The notes beneath the pieces were generated by a model that saw only the letters and a program-made list of their open reading frames with translations, did not search any database and had not been told where the DNA came from. DNA of 64,000 nt, from the NCBI RefSeq assembly GCF_042650565.1, contig NZ_JBHSBH010000009.1, forward strand, positions 124,001-188,000. Direction: 5' to 3'. This document shows positions 16,777-26,040 of the stretch, in pieces. The stretch's first letter is position 1; each line of letters begins with the position of its first letter. Source of the DNA: Nocardiopsis_B sediminis (GTDB taxonomy: Bacteria > Actinomycetota > Actinomycetes > Streptosporangiales > Streptosporangiaceae). The position numbers and the translations under genes were made by a program.

Positions 16777-19700
16777 GTGGACCTGCCCACGTACACCAAT
16801 ATCTGGCGCATCGAGAAGCGGCTGTACAAGCTCTACGATTTCCGGCTGCCGCAGCCGCTTCCCGTCGTCACGCTCGGTGTGTTCCTGGGCGTCTGTGCCG
16901 TGTGGGTCGCCCTGATGAGCCTCATCGGGGTCCCCTTCGTCACACCGTGGNNNNNNNNNNNNNNNNNNNNNNNNNNNNNNNNNNNNNNNNNNNNNNNCGC
17001 GACCCGACCGGTCATCGAGGGCAAACGCCTGACCGAACTGCTGCTGTCCTATGGCCGCTACTTCACCGAGGCACGCGTCTACACCCGCCTCACCCCTGAG
17101 CACGAGCCGGCCGAGATCCGGGTCACGGTGCGCGTCTGGCACCGCGACCCGGCGGCCGGCCCGCTGCCGGCCGTCGGCCGCGCGACCACCGAACGGCGCG
17201 GACGCCCGCGCTCCGCGAGCACAGGGGCCGCCCGGACGGCGGCGCCCGCCGGGCCGGAGCCCCTGCGCCTCGACCCCTCCAGCGGCGCCCCGTCCCTGCT
17301 GTGGACCGCCACCGACAGCGTCGAGGTCCTCCCGGCCCCGCGCGCCGGCTCCGAGCCCGCGGAAAGCGGGCGCGCCCCCGAGCCCGTCGCTCCCGGCGAC
17401 CGGAACCACAGCGCCGCGGCCGGCGGGCCCGGCGTCCCGGCGGCCCGGGAGACCGACGACGAGCGCCCCGCGGCACCGGCCGTCCGGGGCGCCGGCGGCG
17501 AGCCGTCCGAGGCACCTGCCACGCGTGTCCCGAGGCCGACCGGAACCGGTGCGCACGCGCCCGATGAGGAGGAGACGGAGCGTTTCGCGGAGCCCGCGGC
17601 TCCCACCCTCCCGGCCGCCGTCGCACCCCCCGAAACCACGCAGACCACCGAACCCGCCGCGCCCGCTGCCGCCGCCTCCCCCCGTGCTGCCCGCGGAGCG
17701 GCCCCGGCCGCAGAGCCGACGACCACCGCGGCCCGTTCCGAGGCCGCCGAAGACGTCCGGCGCCCCGGCCGCCAGGCGGGGGAGCGCAGAGTAGGGATCA
17801 AGGTCCTCAACTACTTCGGCTGGGCCCTGCCGAAGGACGTCCCGAGCCGGCCGGAGCGCACGGCGACCCCGTCGTCCGGACTGCCCGCCGCCGAACGCAC
17901 CGAGCTGGCCACCGCCAAGCACAAGGACGACGCCCCTTCCCCGCTGGCCTCCGGACACCGCGACCACGGGTTCGCCACCGGCCCGCGCGCGGCCATGGAC
18001 AACCGCCGCGAACGCTCCTGGTTCAGCGAGCTCAGCGCCTCCGCCGAGCCCCCGCGTCCCTTCGTCGCCAGGGGGAGCGCCGACCCGGGCCGCCCAGCGC
18101 CCGACAGCGTCGCCACCCCCGGCACCGCCGCCCCGCACCACCCCGGACACGTTGACGCCGCGGAGCCCCCGGCCGCGCCCGGGCACGCACAGGCGGCCGC
18201 GCCCGGCGACTCAGCTGCCCGGCGGCGCGCCGAGGAGATGATGTCGGCCCCTCTCCCCCCGGCCGCCGACGACGGCCGGTCGACGATCGCGCACCGGCCG
18301 GGCCCCTCGTTCTCCGACCAGGCAGGCCCGGAGCCGATGCAGGCGCCGCCGCGTGAGCGGAGCCGGGCACCGTGGCAGGAGCACCCCGCCGCCGCGCCCG
18401 TCCCCCCGTTCCGGCCGGGAGCCGATACCGCTCCAGCAGGCGACGATGATGGGCGCCGGCACACGGCCGACGACGACACGCGTTGGCCCGGCGACGAGCG
18501 CCGAGGCGCGGCCGGCGACGGCTCCGGTCGGCCCGGCGCCGGCGACGACCCGCACCGGCACGTGGCCTCTGCGCGTCCCGAAGGCCGCCCGAACCGGCGG
18601 CTGCGCGCCCGGATCCAGGGCATCGAAGCCGTCCGCCGCGTCCAGCGCAGGCACGCCACCCGCGATGTACCGACCCAACCGCAGCGCCGCCTGGATAGCA
18701 CCCCGCCCGCCGACCGCCACGAGGCAGCGGGCCTCCGGCCCCTGGACCACACCGGCCGCGAGGCGGAGCGCACATCCGCCTCCGCGACACCGCACGAACA
18801 CCGGGGCCCGGAACCGGCCGACACCCAGCAGAGCACGCACGCGCCCTCGCGGGCACCGGAGCACCCGCAGGAGCCGGCCGCTCAGGAGCGGCTGCGCGAG
18901 CGGGTCCTGCCGCCGGAGCCCGTCGAACGCGCCCACGGCCTCGGCGCCCCGGCGGACCCGGCCTTTCCGGCGGATCCGACGGCCTCGGCCCCTCCCGGGG
19001 ACGACCCGGAGTCCGCCCGCTCCCAACGCCGACGCCGCCGCCCGCACGCCGCCCCGTGGGACCTCCCCGTCCCGCTCACCGGCACCGAGACCGAATCCGC
19101 CCCCGCAACGCACCCGAGCGCACACGACGCCGTGGTTCACCCGGACGGCCTCGAGTCCACCGGTTCTGCGTCCCACCCGGTGGCCCCCGATGCCCCGGCG
19201 CACCAGGCGGACGCCGACCCGGGGGGTACCCCCGGGACACAGGCCCGGGCCCGGTCCGACGCCGCGGTCCACCCGGACCGCCTCGACGCCACCGGCCCCG
19301 CGTCCCACCTGGCCGCCTCCGATGCCCCGGCCGGCCCGGCCACCGCCGCCGACCCGGCCGGCGCCCCCGGAACACAAGCCTGGGGCCGGTCCGACGCCGC
19401 CACCGTCCGGCCCGGCACCGCTACCGGGGCATCCCAAGCCGACGCGTCCACGGCCCGGACCGGGACCTCCGGAACGGAAGCGCCGCAGGCCGACGCCCCC
19501 ATCACTCGATCCGCCACCTCCGGAACCGGAGCGCCGTCCCGGACCGAGACGCCCACCGCCGGTCGGCCCACCGCCGGTCGGCCCGGCGGCGGTCCGGCCG
19601 AGCCTCCGCCCCAAGCCCCGGGAACCCGCCCAGCGGCCCCTTCGACAACGGATCCGAACAACGCGGCCGAACCCCCGACGGCATCGGCCGGCCCGGCCGT

Positions 19701-22700
19701 TCCTCGCGGAGCGGCGAAGCCGCCGCTCCAGCTCGACCACGGTACGGGCGAGCACGAGAGCATGTCGGAGGTCCTGCGGGTCTTCTCCGTCCCGGCGGGC
19801 ACCTCACCGGCCACGCCCCGCCGTTCGGCCGACGCCACCCCCGGGAACGGGGGAGAGGACAGCGGCGAGGCCGCCTCGGCATCCGCCGCCACTCCGGCCA
19901 CCGGTCCCGACCCTCGCACGGCGACCACCGGAACGCCGTCGCCAGGACGGGAGTCCGCCGCCTCCGGCAGGGCCGCATCCACCGCGGACGCCACAGCGGA
20001 CCCCGCGGCGGCCGAGCCGGCCGCCTCCGCAGCGTCCGCATCGATACCGGATGCGCCTGCGACCGGCACCGGCCACCGCGACCGGACCGCCCCGCCCAGC
20101 GGGGCAGGGGCCGCGCGGGAGAGTTCCCTCCCACACGGCTCTCACGGGCCCGGCCCCTCGCACACCCCGGTGCCCGAGTACGACGACTCCATCGAATACG
20201 TCCGCATCGTCCCCGCCCCGAAGCGCCCAACAGCGGCCGCCGACATCGGTCCAGACGCGACCATGCCTCTCGCCGAGCCGCAGCCAAGCCCAGGATCCGA
20301 GGACCCGCAGGCGCCACCGGCCCCTGGATCCGCGAACACGCCGACTGCCAGCGCCGCCCCCGGCAGTGGCGACCCCGATTCCGCGACATCGCCCGCGGAC
20401 CCAGCCCTCCGCCCGGAGAGCCCGGCCGGGCCTGCGGATTCCGTAGCGCCCGAAACGGTCACCGGCGCTCCGTCGGCCCCCGCCACGGGCGCCCCGGAGC
20501 ACCCGGCCGCCGCCTCCACACCGAGCACCGCCGACCCGGAGGAGGGGACGAACACCCCATCATCTGCCAGGGACGAACGCCTCGACGTCCTGAACCGCTA
20601 CCTCAGCCACGCCGACACCCCCGCCCCGCCCCCGCCCCGGTTCGCCGAGGCAGGCGAAGACGCCCGGCGCAGGCAGAGAGGCTGGTTCACCGACACCGCC
20701 GCCACCTTCCCCGAAACAGCAGCCGACAGCCCCGGCACGGCCGCCCGCCGTGCCGCGGACGCGGACGCAGGCGCGGACGCGGAGGCACGAGAGCGCGTCG
20801 CCTCCCGCAGTGCGCCCGTGAACGGTGACGCCCCGGAGAGGCAGAGCCCCGACGGCTCCCCGTCCCGGCACAGTGGAGCCGTCACAGAGGACGACGGGCG
20901 AGCCCCGTCTGCGCCCGCCGAGCCGGCGGACACCGAACTTCAAGGGCCCGCGGTCGGCAGTGGCCGCGAACACGCCGCTGTCGAGCACCCGGACGGCCAC
21001 GCGTCGTCCGCGGGCGACACAGGCACCCCCCGCGAACCCGCACCGCAAGAGGCGCCGGACACCCGGGAACAGACGGCGACCGGCGATCCCCGGCCCGGGG
21101 CCCCGGAGAGGCCGTCGGCTCCCTCGGCCGACACCCACGCCCGGCCATCCGCCCCCGCCGGCCAGGAAATCCGTGCCGGTCGCCCCGGTCGACCGGCGAA
21201 CGGAGCATCGGACACCCGCGACCGACGGGGATCCGACGCAGGTCCGTCCCAGCCCTTCGAAGAGGCGCCAGCAGCGCCCGCTGCGGAGTCCGGCTCCCAG
21301 GAATCCACGGCCGTTGGCAGCGCCGATCGTTCCGGCGCGGCGGCGAGTGGGGGAGCGCACGTTCCGGCCCAAGGGCACGAGGTCGGTGGGGACAGGCTCA
21401 CGCCGAGAGAGGCGTCGGACGTCGACGGTCATCGGGAAGCCGATGCCGCGTCCTCCCCGGCCTCTCACGGGGCAGCTGCCGCCCTGGCCGATGCTCGGCC
21501 GTCCACGCCCGGCACGGTGGACCCCCACTCGCAGGGAGCCCCGGCCACGGACGGTGCCGGCCGCCCCGGCACCCCGGCGAGTGGTGGCCCGAGCGCCCAG
21601 GCTGGGCAGGCCGCCGATGCCGACGACGCACCGGCGCCGGGTGAGGCGCCGGGCTCCCACGCCCCGCAGGGCCGTCCGGCCCATGACGCCGAGACGGCGT
21701 CGGCTGCGAGAGACGGTGACCCTCGCGTCCCCGAGCCGGAAGGGGCGGAACGCCGTCCCCAGGGACCCGCGGACGGAATGCCCGCCGCCCCCGCGGTGCG
21801 GACTGACGCCGGCGCGTCCGATGTCGCGCAGAGCAAACCGGCGCTCGAACTCGACCACGGGACCGGGGAACACGAAAGCTTCAGCGAGGTCGACTCGCCG
21901 CAGCGGCGCACCACGGCGGCGGACCTGGAAGCCGCCGAAGCCGCCGCCATCCGCGCCCGCCTGAACCGGCCCGCGTCCGCGCCGGGTAGCGCGGCGCGGT
22001 CCTCGGCCACGCCCCCCGCGGCCTCCGCGCCGCCGGCGGCCCCGGTCGCCCCATCCACCCCGGAAACGGACGGACGGCGGGGCGCCACCGAGCCCTCCGC
22101 CGCCCGGCCCGAGAACTCGGCCCGCCCCGCCCGCCCACCGCGGGCGAACCCGGCCGGAGACCACCACCCAACCCGCGACGCCACCCCGCGCACGGGCCAA
22201 GGCGGTGCCGACAGCGCCCCCGCACCCTCCCACAGCGAGCAGGGAGGGCCGGCCGGCGACGACGGCGTCTTCAGCCGGGTGGCCCAGAACGCACGCCGCC
22301 TCAGCCACCTCTTCGGCCAGAACCCGCCGGGCGGCCCGCCCTCCGGCGACCAGCGCGCCCCCGGCGCCGCCCCCCGCAGCGGACCTGTCGACCCCGACCC
22401 GGACCCCGGCAAGCCGTCGCTCCAGCTCGACCACGGCACCGGCGAGCAGCAGCGCCTCACCGACACCCCCGCCGGCCCACCCGCCGCCCGCCGCACCCAC
22501 GAGACCCCCGCCCACACAGCGGACACCCCGGGCAGCGGGGGCACCCGCGGCTGGCGCCGCCTGGCCCGCGTGGTCACCGGCGGCTCGGCCGCCCCGGCGA
22601 AGTCCGACCTCCCGGCGGGCGACCTCGAGCGCCTGCGCGCCCCGCTCGGCGGCGCGCGCAGCGTCGTCGTCCTCGGCTGCACCGGGGGCGCCGGCCAGAC

Positions 22701-23439
22701 CATCACCACCCTGATGCTCGGCCACACCCTCGCCGCCCACCGCGACCACCGCGTGGTGGCCGTCGACGTCAACCCGAGCACGAGCGGGCTGTCGCGCCGC
22801 GTGCGCGCCGAAACGCCCGAGACCCTCACGTCCCTGCTGGCCAACTCCGACTCCGTCAACGGCTACCTCGGCATGCGCCGTTACACCTCGCAGTCCGGCA
22901 CCGGCCTGGAGGTCGTCTCCACCCTCGACGACCCCTACGTGCAGACCCTCGACGACCGCGACTACGCCGGGCTCGCGGGGCTGCTCGAAGGGTTCTACGA
23001 GATCACCCTCCTCGACCCGGCCGCCACCGGCGTCGCCCGGGCACTGCCCGTGGTCGACGGCCTCGTCCTCGTCGCCCCGGCCAGCGAGGACGCCGCCCGC
23101 TCGGTGGCCATGACCTTCGAATGGCTCGACGGCCACGGCTACGCGTCGCTGCGGGCCAAGGCGATCGTCGTCATCAACGGGGTGAGCAAGCGCAGCCTCG
23201 GCGACGTCGACGAGGCCGAGAAGGTCGCCCGCGGACGCTGCCGGGCCATCGTGCGCGTGCCCTGGGACGACCACCTCGCCGCGGGCAAGATCGTGGACGT
23301 CGACGCGCTGCGCGCGACCACCCGCCGGGCGCACGCCGCCCTCGGCGGCGTGCTCGTCCACGGGCTGGCCGGCGGCACCGGGGCGGGCCCCGTCCCGCCC
23401 GGCGCGGGCGCAGGCAACGGATCGGAGGCACACCGGTGA
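16777..23439 (+). CDS. Giant TcpE-like / disordered / ParA-MinD-like fusion protein
   Basis: Starting at GTG 16777 (GGAGG 8 nt upstream), one frame of about 2,220 residues joins three parts. Residues 1-120 are TcpE-like: YTNIWRIEKRLYKLYDFRLP, a hydrophobic helix, an assembly gap where the second helix should be, then ATRPVIEGKRLTELLLSYGR and VYTRLTPE. Residues about 125-1945 are Ala/Pro/Glu/Asp/Arg-rich and predicted disordered, with three copies of KPxLxLDHGTGE (981, 1687, 1879), a 44-45-codon tandem repeat, and short hydrophobic islands (GIKVLNYFGWALP, SIEYVRIVPAP, DVLNRYLSHA). Residues about 1955-2205 form a ParA/MinD-fold domain with GCTGGAGQTITTL, VVAVDVNP and GLVLVAPAS; its P-loop lysines are absent. 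Other Tcp systems encode TcpE as a stand-alone protein of about 130 residues. Because of the 47-N gap, frame continuity between the TcpE part and the rest is likely but unproven. Probable role: membrane-tethered scaffold or regulator of the secretion channel. Confidence 0.75.
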   Translation: MDLPTYTNIWRIEKRLYKLYDFRLPQPLPVVTLGVFLGVCAVWVALMSLIGVPFVTPWXXXXXXXXXXXXXXXXATRPVIEGKRLTELLLSYGRYFTEARVYTRLTPEHEPAEIRVTVRVWHRDPAAGPLPAVGRATTERRGRPRSASTGAARTAAPAGPEPLRLDPSSGAPSLLWTATDSVEVLPAPRAGSEPAESGRAPEPVAPGDRNHSAAAGGPGVPAARETDDERPAAPAVRGAGGEPSEAPATRVPRPTGTGAHAPDEEETERFAEPAAPTLPAAVAPPETTQTTEPAAPAAAASPRAARGAAPAAEPTTTAARSEAAEDVRRPGRQAGERRVGIKVLNYFGWALPKDVPSRPERTATPSSGLPAAERTELATAKHKDDAPSPLASGHRDHGFATGPRAAMDNRRERSWFSELSASAEPPRPFVARGSADPGRPAPDSVATPGTAAPHHPGHVDAAEPPAAPGHAQAAAPGDSAARRRAEEMMSAPLPPAADDGRSTIAHRPGPSFSDQAGPEPMQAPPRERSRAPWQEHPAAAPVPPFRPGADTAPAGDDDGRRHTADDDTRWPGDERRGAAGDGSGRPGAGDDPHRHVASARPEGRPNRRLRARIQGIEAVRRVQRRHATRDVPTQPQRRLDSTPPADRHEAAGLRPLDHTGREAERTSASATPHEHRGPEPADTQQSTHAPSRAPEHPQEPAAQERLRERVLPPEPVERAHGLGAPADPAFPADPTASAPPGDDPESARSQRRRRRPHAAPWDLPVPLTGTETESAPATHPSAHDAVVHPDGLESTGSASHPVAPDAPAHQADADPGGTPGTQARARSDAAVHPDRLDATGPASHLAASDAPAGPATAADPAGAPGTQAWGRSDAATVRPGTATGASQADASTARTGTSGTEAPQADAPITRSATSGTGAPSRTETPTAGRPTAGRPGGGPAEPPPQAPGTRPAAPSTTDPNNAAEPPTASAGPAVPRGAAKPPLQLDHGTGEHESMSEVLRVFSVPAGTSPATPRRSADATPGNGGEDSGEAASASAATPATGPDPRTATTGTPSPGRESAASGRAASTADATADPAAAEPAASAASASIPDAPATGTGHRDRTAPPSGAGAARESSLPHGSHGPGPSHTPVPEYDDSIEYVRIVPAPKRPTAAADIGPDATMPLAEPQPSPGSEDPQAPPAPGSANTPTASAAPGSGDPDSATSPADPALRPESPAGPADSVAPETVTGAPSAPATGAPEHPAAASTPSTADPEEGTNTPSSARDERLDVLNRYLSHADTPAPPPPRFAEAGEDARRRQRGWFTDTAATFPETAADSPGTAARRAADADAGADAEARERVASRSAPVNGDAPERQSPDGSPSRHSGAVTEDDGRAPSAPAEPADTELQGPAVGSGREHAAVEHPDGHASSAGDTGTPREPAPQEAPDTREQTATGDPRPGAPERPSAPSADTHARPSAPAGQEIRAGRPGRPANGASDTRDRRGSDAGPSQPFEEAPAAPAAESGSQESTAVGSADRSGAAASGGAHVPAQGHEVGGDRLTPREASDVDGHREADAASSPASHGAAAALADARPSTPGTVDPHSQGAPATDGAGRPGTPASGGPSAQAGQAADADDAPAPGEAPGSHAPQGRPAHDAETASAARDGDPRVPEPEGAERRPQGPADGMPAAPAVRTDAGASDVAQSKPALELDHGTGEHESFSEVDSPQRRTTAADLEAAEAAAIRARLNRPASAPGSAARSSATPPAASAPPAAPVAPSTPETDGRRGATEPSAARPENSARPARPPRANPAGDHHPTRDATPRTGQGGADSAPAPSHSEQGGPAGDDGVFSRVAQNARRLSHLFGQNPPGGPPSGDQRAPGAAPRSGPVDPDPDPGKPSLQLDHGTGEQQRLTDTPAGPPAARRTHETPAHTADTPGSGGTRGWRRLARVVTGGSAAPAKSDLPAGDLERLRAPLGGARSVVVLGCTGGAGQTITTLMLGHTLAAHRDHRVVAVDVNPSTSGLSRRVRAETPETLTSLLANSDSVNGYLGMRRYTSQSGTGLEVVSTLDDPYVQTLDDRDYAGLAGLLEGFYEITLLDPAATGVARALPVVDGLVLVAPASEDAARSVAMTFEWLDGHGYASLRAKAIVVINGVSKRSLGDVDEAEKVARGRCRAIVRVPWDDHLAAGKIVDVDALRATTRRAHAALGGVLVHGLAGGTGAGPVPPGAGAGNGSEAHR
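16951..16997. other. Assembly gap (47 N) inside the TcpE-like domain
   Basis: The undetermined bases fall between the first helix (ending VPFVTPW) and ATRPVIEGKRL, where TcpE proteins have a second transmembrane segment. About 16 residues are missing if the N count is accurate, which is a sensible length, but the count may be an estimate. Confidence 0.9.
19126..19392 (+). repeat. Imperfect tandem repeat in the disordered region (2 units)
   Basis: Unit 1 (19126-19257, 44 codons) and unit 2 (19258-19392, 45 codons) both start DAxVHPDxL, continue xxTGxASH and xAPDAPA-like segments and end PGTQAxxRS. A degenerate third start (DAATVRPG) follows at 19393. Recent local duplication inside the disordered region. 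Confidence 0.7.
19717..19761 (+). repeat. Linear motif copy 1 (KPPLQLDHGTGEHES)
   Basis: First of three copies of the same peptide motif in the giant protein (residue 981 onward), followed by MSEVLRVFS. Confidence 0.75.
21835..21879 (+). repeat. Linear motif copy 2 (KPALELDHGTGEHES)
   Basis: Second copy (residue 1687 onward), followed by FSEVDS. The core is encoded by different synonymous codons from copy 1 (for example GGG ACC GGG GAA against GGT ACG GGC GAG). Confidence 0.75.
22411..22449 (+). repeat. Linear motif copy 3 (KPSLQLDHGTGEQ)
   Basis: Third copy (residue 1879 onward), about 75 residues before the ParA/MinD-like domain. Confidence 0.75.
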
Positions 23440-23518
23440 CCATCGCCCACCCGCCGCCCGTCCGCGGAGACCACCGCCGGCCGCATACCACGCACGACAC
23501 CACCCGGGAGGGCACCCG

Positions 23519-26038
23519 ATGAACGGCAGCAGGGGCGGCAGCCGCCTGGCGGTCCGCTACTTCGACGACCGCATCCTGCTCAGCGACGCCGAAGCGTGGG
23601 CCTACTTCCGGCTGCCGACGGTGTCCTACGAGTTCTCCACCCCCGACGACCGCGAGGCGCTGGCCACCAACATCACCATCGCGCTGGCGGCCATCCGGAT
23701 GAACGACGCCGAGGTGCACCTGCGCATCGCCCACCGCACCTACCCCGCCGCGGAATGGGCGACCCGGCTCGACGGCACCTCCGACTCCGGGCCCGGCTGG
23801 TACGAGTACCTCGACGAGATGTACCGGCACGTGTGGGCCAAGGACTTCTGGACCAAGGAGATCTACCTCGGGGTCCGGCTCGGGCAGCGGGGCGGGGTCG
23901 CGGGACAGTTCTCGCAAGGGATGTTCGGCGGGCTGCTCTCCGCCTATCAGCGCACCGAACAGGTCCTCGGCATGGAGGACGACGCGATCGACGCCAAGGA
24001 GATCGCCCGCTGGTCCGGGCAGGCCGAGCGGCTGGGCCGCGCCCTGGCGGCCAGCTCCCTGCACGCCCACCACGCCACCTCCGACCAGCTGGCCTGGCTG
24101 TTCCGGCACGCGGTCGCGGGGACCGTCGAGGAGCCGCGCGCCTCCGCCGCCGGCCGCCGCACCTGGGGCAAGGGGGAGATCGAGCAGCTCGTCGACGGGG
24201 TCATCCACAACGGGCGGTCGATGCTGCGCCTGGAGCAGCCGCAGGGCTCCACCTACGTCGCCTACCTCTCCTTCTCGCGGTTCCCCGACCTCATGCCGTT
24301 CCCCGACGGCGAACCGTGGCTGCACTACGCCGACTCGCTGCCGTTCCCGGTCGAGGTGTCGCTGCGGATGAAGCTCATCCCGCCGGCCAAGGCCAGCAAG
24401 GACGTCGGGCGCAAGCTCGCCCACGCCCGCGACATGGACGCCCACATCCGCGAAGCGGGGGTGGAGGCGCCCATCGCGCTGGCCGAGCAGATCGACGCCG
24501 CCCGCATGCTGGAGCACGGCATCACCAAGGAACGGCTCCCGTTCGTCTACGGGTGGCACCGGCTCATGGTGTCCGCGCCCACCGAGGACCTGCTCGTGCA
24601 GCGGGTCGAGGCCGTGGTCGAGCACTACCGCGACATCGGGATCGACGTCACCAACTCCACCGGCGACCAATTCTCCCTGTTCTCGGAGTCGCTTCCGGGC
24701 GACCGGATCCGGCTCAACGCCTACGCCCAGCGCCAGCCGCTGCGCACCATCGCCGGCGGGATGCCCACCGCCACCGTCGACCTCGGCGACCGCCGCGACA
24801 CCGGCACGGGCGGCGGCGGGTGGACCGGGCCCTACATCGGGGAGACCCTGGGCCGGGCGCGGTCCATCGTGCACTTCGACCCCATGGTCGCCGCGGCCCG
24901 CAACCGGCCCACAGCCATCGCGATCACGGGCGAGCCGGGCGGCGGCAAGACCACCCTCGCGCTCCTCCTCATCCACCAGCTGGCGCTGCGCGGGGTCACG
25001 GTCGTCGCCATCGACCCCAAGGGCGACGCCGAATCCCTGGTGGAGCTGTTGCAGCGGCGCGGACGCAAGGCGCGCATCATGTCGCTGGGCTCCGCCGAGC
25101 CGGGGCTCCTCGACCCGTTCGGGTTCGGCGACGACCTGCCCACCAAGAAGACCATGGCGACCGAGACCCTGAGACTGCTCCTGCCCCGGATGAGCGAGGA
25201 GCGCGAGTCCGCCATGATCCAGGCGGTCGCGGCGGTGGCCAACCAGCCGCGGCCCAGCCTCGCCAAGGTCATCACCTACCTGGAGAACTCCCACGACGCC
25301 GCGTCGCGCAACCTCGGCGCGGTCCTGCAATCGATGTCGGACATGCGGCTCGCCAGCCTGTGCTTCGACCCCCAGGGTGAAGCGCAGATCGACACCGAGG
25401 GATGGACCACCGTGTTCACCCTGGGCGGGCTGACCCTGCCCGACTCCACGATCGGGCGCGACGACTACTCCTACGAGCAGCGGCTCTCCGTGGCCCTGCT
25501 CTACCTGGTCAGCCAGTTCGCCCGGCGGCTCATGAACGGGCTCGACCGCCACCTGCCGAAGGCCATCTTCCTGGACGAGGCGTGGGCGGTGACCTCCACA
25601 CCCGAGGGCGCCAAGCTGGTGCCCGAGGTGTCGCGGATGGGACGGTCGCGCAACACCGCGCTGATCCTGGTCAGCCAGAACGCGGGCGACCTCCTCAACG
25701 AGCAGGTCACCAACTGCCTGTCCAGCGTGTTCGCCTTCCGCTCCAGCGAGCGGTTCGAGGTCGAGAGCGTGATGGCCCTGCTGGGCGTGGAGCCGTCCGA
25801 AGACCACATGGCCATGCTGCGCAACCTCGGCAACGGCGAGTGCATCTTCCGCGACCTCGACGGCCGGGCCGGACGCATCGCCGTAGACCTGGTGTCCGAC
25901 GAACTGCTGCGGTGGCTCGACACCAACCCGACCCGGCAACGGCCCGACGAAGACGACGACCACCACAGGGCCGCCGACGGCGCCCTCGTGGGCACCGGCG
26001 GCATCGGAACCATGGGAACCATGAGGCAGGAGCGCTGA
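23519..26038 (+). CDS. VirB4/TcpF-like secretion ATPase
   Basis: Energises assembly and substrate movement in type IV secretion; cytoplasmic, membrane-associated hexamer in the family. ATG 23519 (GGGAG upstream) gives 839 residues. The N-terminal half (to about 430) is the VirB4/TraC-type domain. The motor domain has Walker A GEPGGGKTT (from about 471), DPKGD after the next strand, and Walker B with KAIFLDEAW (about 681-689), followed by LVPEVSRMGRSRNTALILVSQ with sensor Gln. There is no transmembrane helix. It comes 79 nt after the giant fusion gene and 2 nt before the TcpH-like gene, so translation is probably coupled to the latter. Length is normal for VirB4. Confidence 0.88.
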   Translation: MNGSRGGSRLAVRYFDDRILLSDAEAWAYFRLPTVSYEFSTPDDREALATNITIALAAIRMNDAEVHLRIAHRTYPAAEWATRLDGTSDSGPGWYEYLDEMYRHVWAKDFWTKEIYLGVRLGQRGGVAGQFSQGMFGGLLSAYQRTEQVLGMEDDAIDAKEIARWSGQAERLGRALAASSLHAHHATSDQLAWLFRHAVAGTVEEPRASAAGRRTWGKGEIEQLVDGVIHNGRSMLRLEQPQGSTYVAYLSFSRFPDLMPFPDGEPWLHYADSLPFPVEVSLRMKLIPPAKASKDVGRKLAHARDMDAHIREAGVEAPIALAEQIDAARMLEHGITKERLPFVYGWHRLMVSAPTEDLLVQRVEAVVEHYRDIGIDVTNSTGDQFSLFSESLPGDRIRLNAYAQRQPLRTIAGGMPTATVDLGDRRDTGTGGGGWTGPYIGETLGRARSIVHFDPMVAAARNRPTAIAITGEPGGGKTTLALLLIHQLALRGVTVVAIDPKGDAESLVELLQRRGRKARIMSLGSAEPGLLDPFGFGDDLPTKKTMATETLRLLLPRMSEERESAMIQAVAAVANQPRPSLAKVITYLENSHDAASRNLGAVLQSMSDMRLASLCFDPQGEAQIDTEGWTTVFTLGGLTLPDSTIGRDDYSYEQRLSVALLYLVSQFARRLMNGLDRHLPKAIFLDEAWAVTSTPEGAKLVPEVSRMGRSRNTALILVSQNAGDLLNEQVTNCLSSVFAFRSSERFEVESVMALLGVEPSEDHMAMLRNLGNGECIFRDLDGRAGRIAVDLVSDELLRWLDTNPTRQRPDEDDDHHRAADGALVGTGGIGTMGTMRQER

Positions 26039-26040
26039 GG

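Noticed and set aside
18353..20828. Long frames in the two other + strand registers (Pro/Arg-rich) within the disordered region
   Set aside because: Both lack G/C third-position preference and are translations of the same DNA out of frame.
20560..23433. A 957-codon minus-strand frame opposite the giant fusion gene
   Set aside because: Gly/Arg/Val low complexity, typical antisense of a high-GC gene; the + strand holds the ParA-like fold and the conserved motifs.
23519..26038. Reading the VirB4-like ATPase as a TraG/VirD4 coupling protein
   Set aside because: The long N-terminal domain without transmembrane helices and the KAIFLDEAW Walker B context fit VirB4/TraC; no coupling protein is present in the window.
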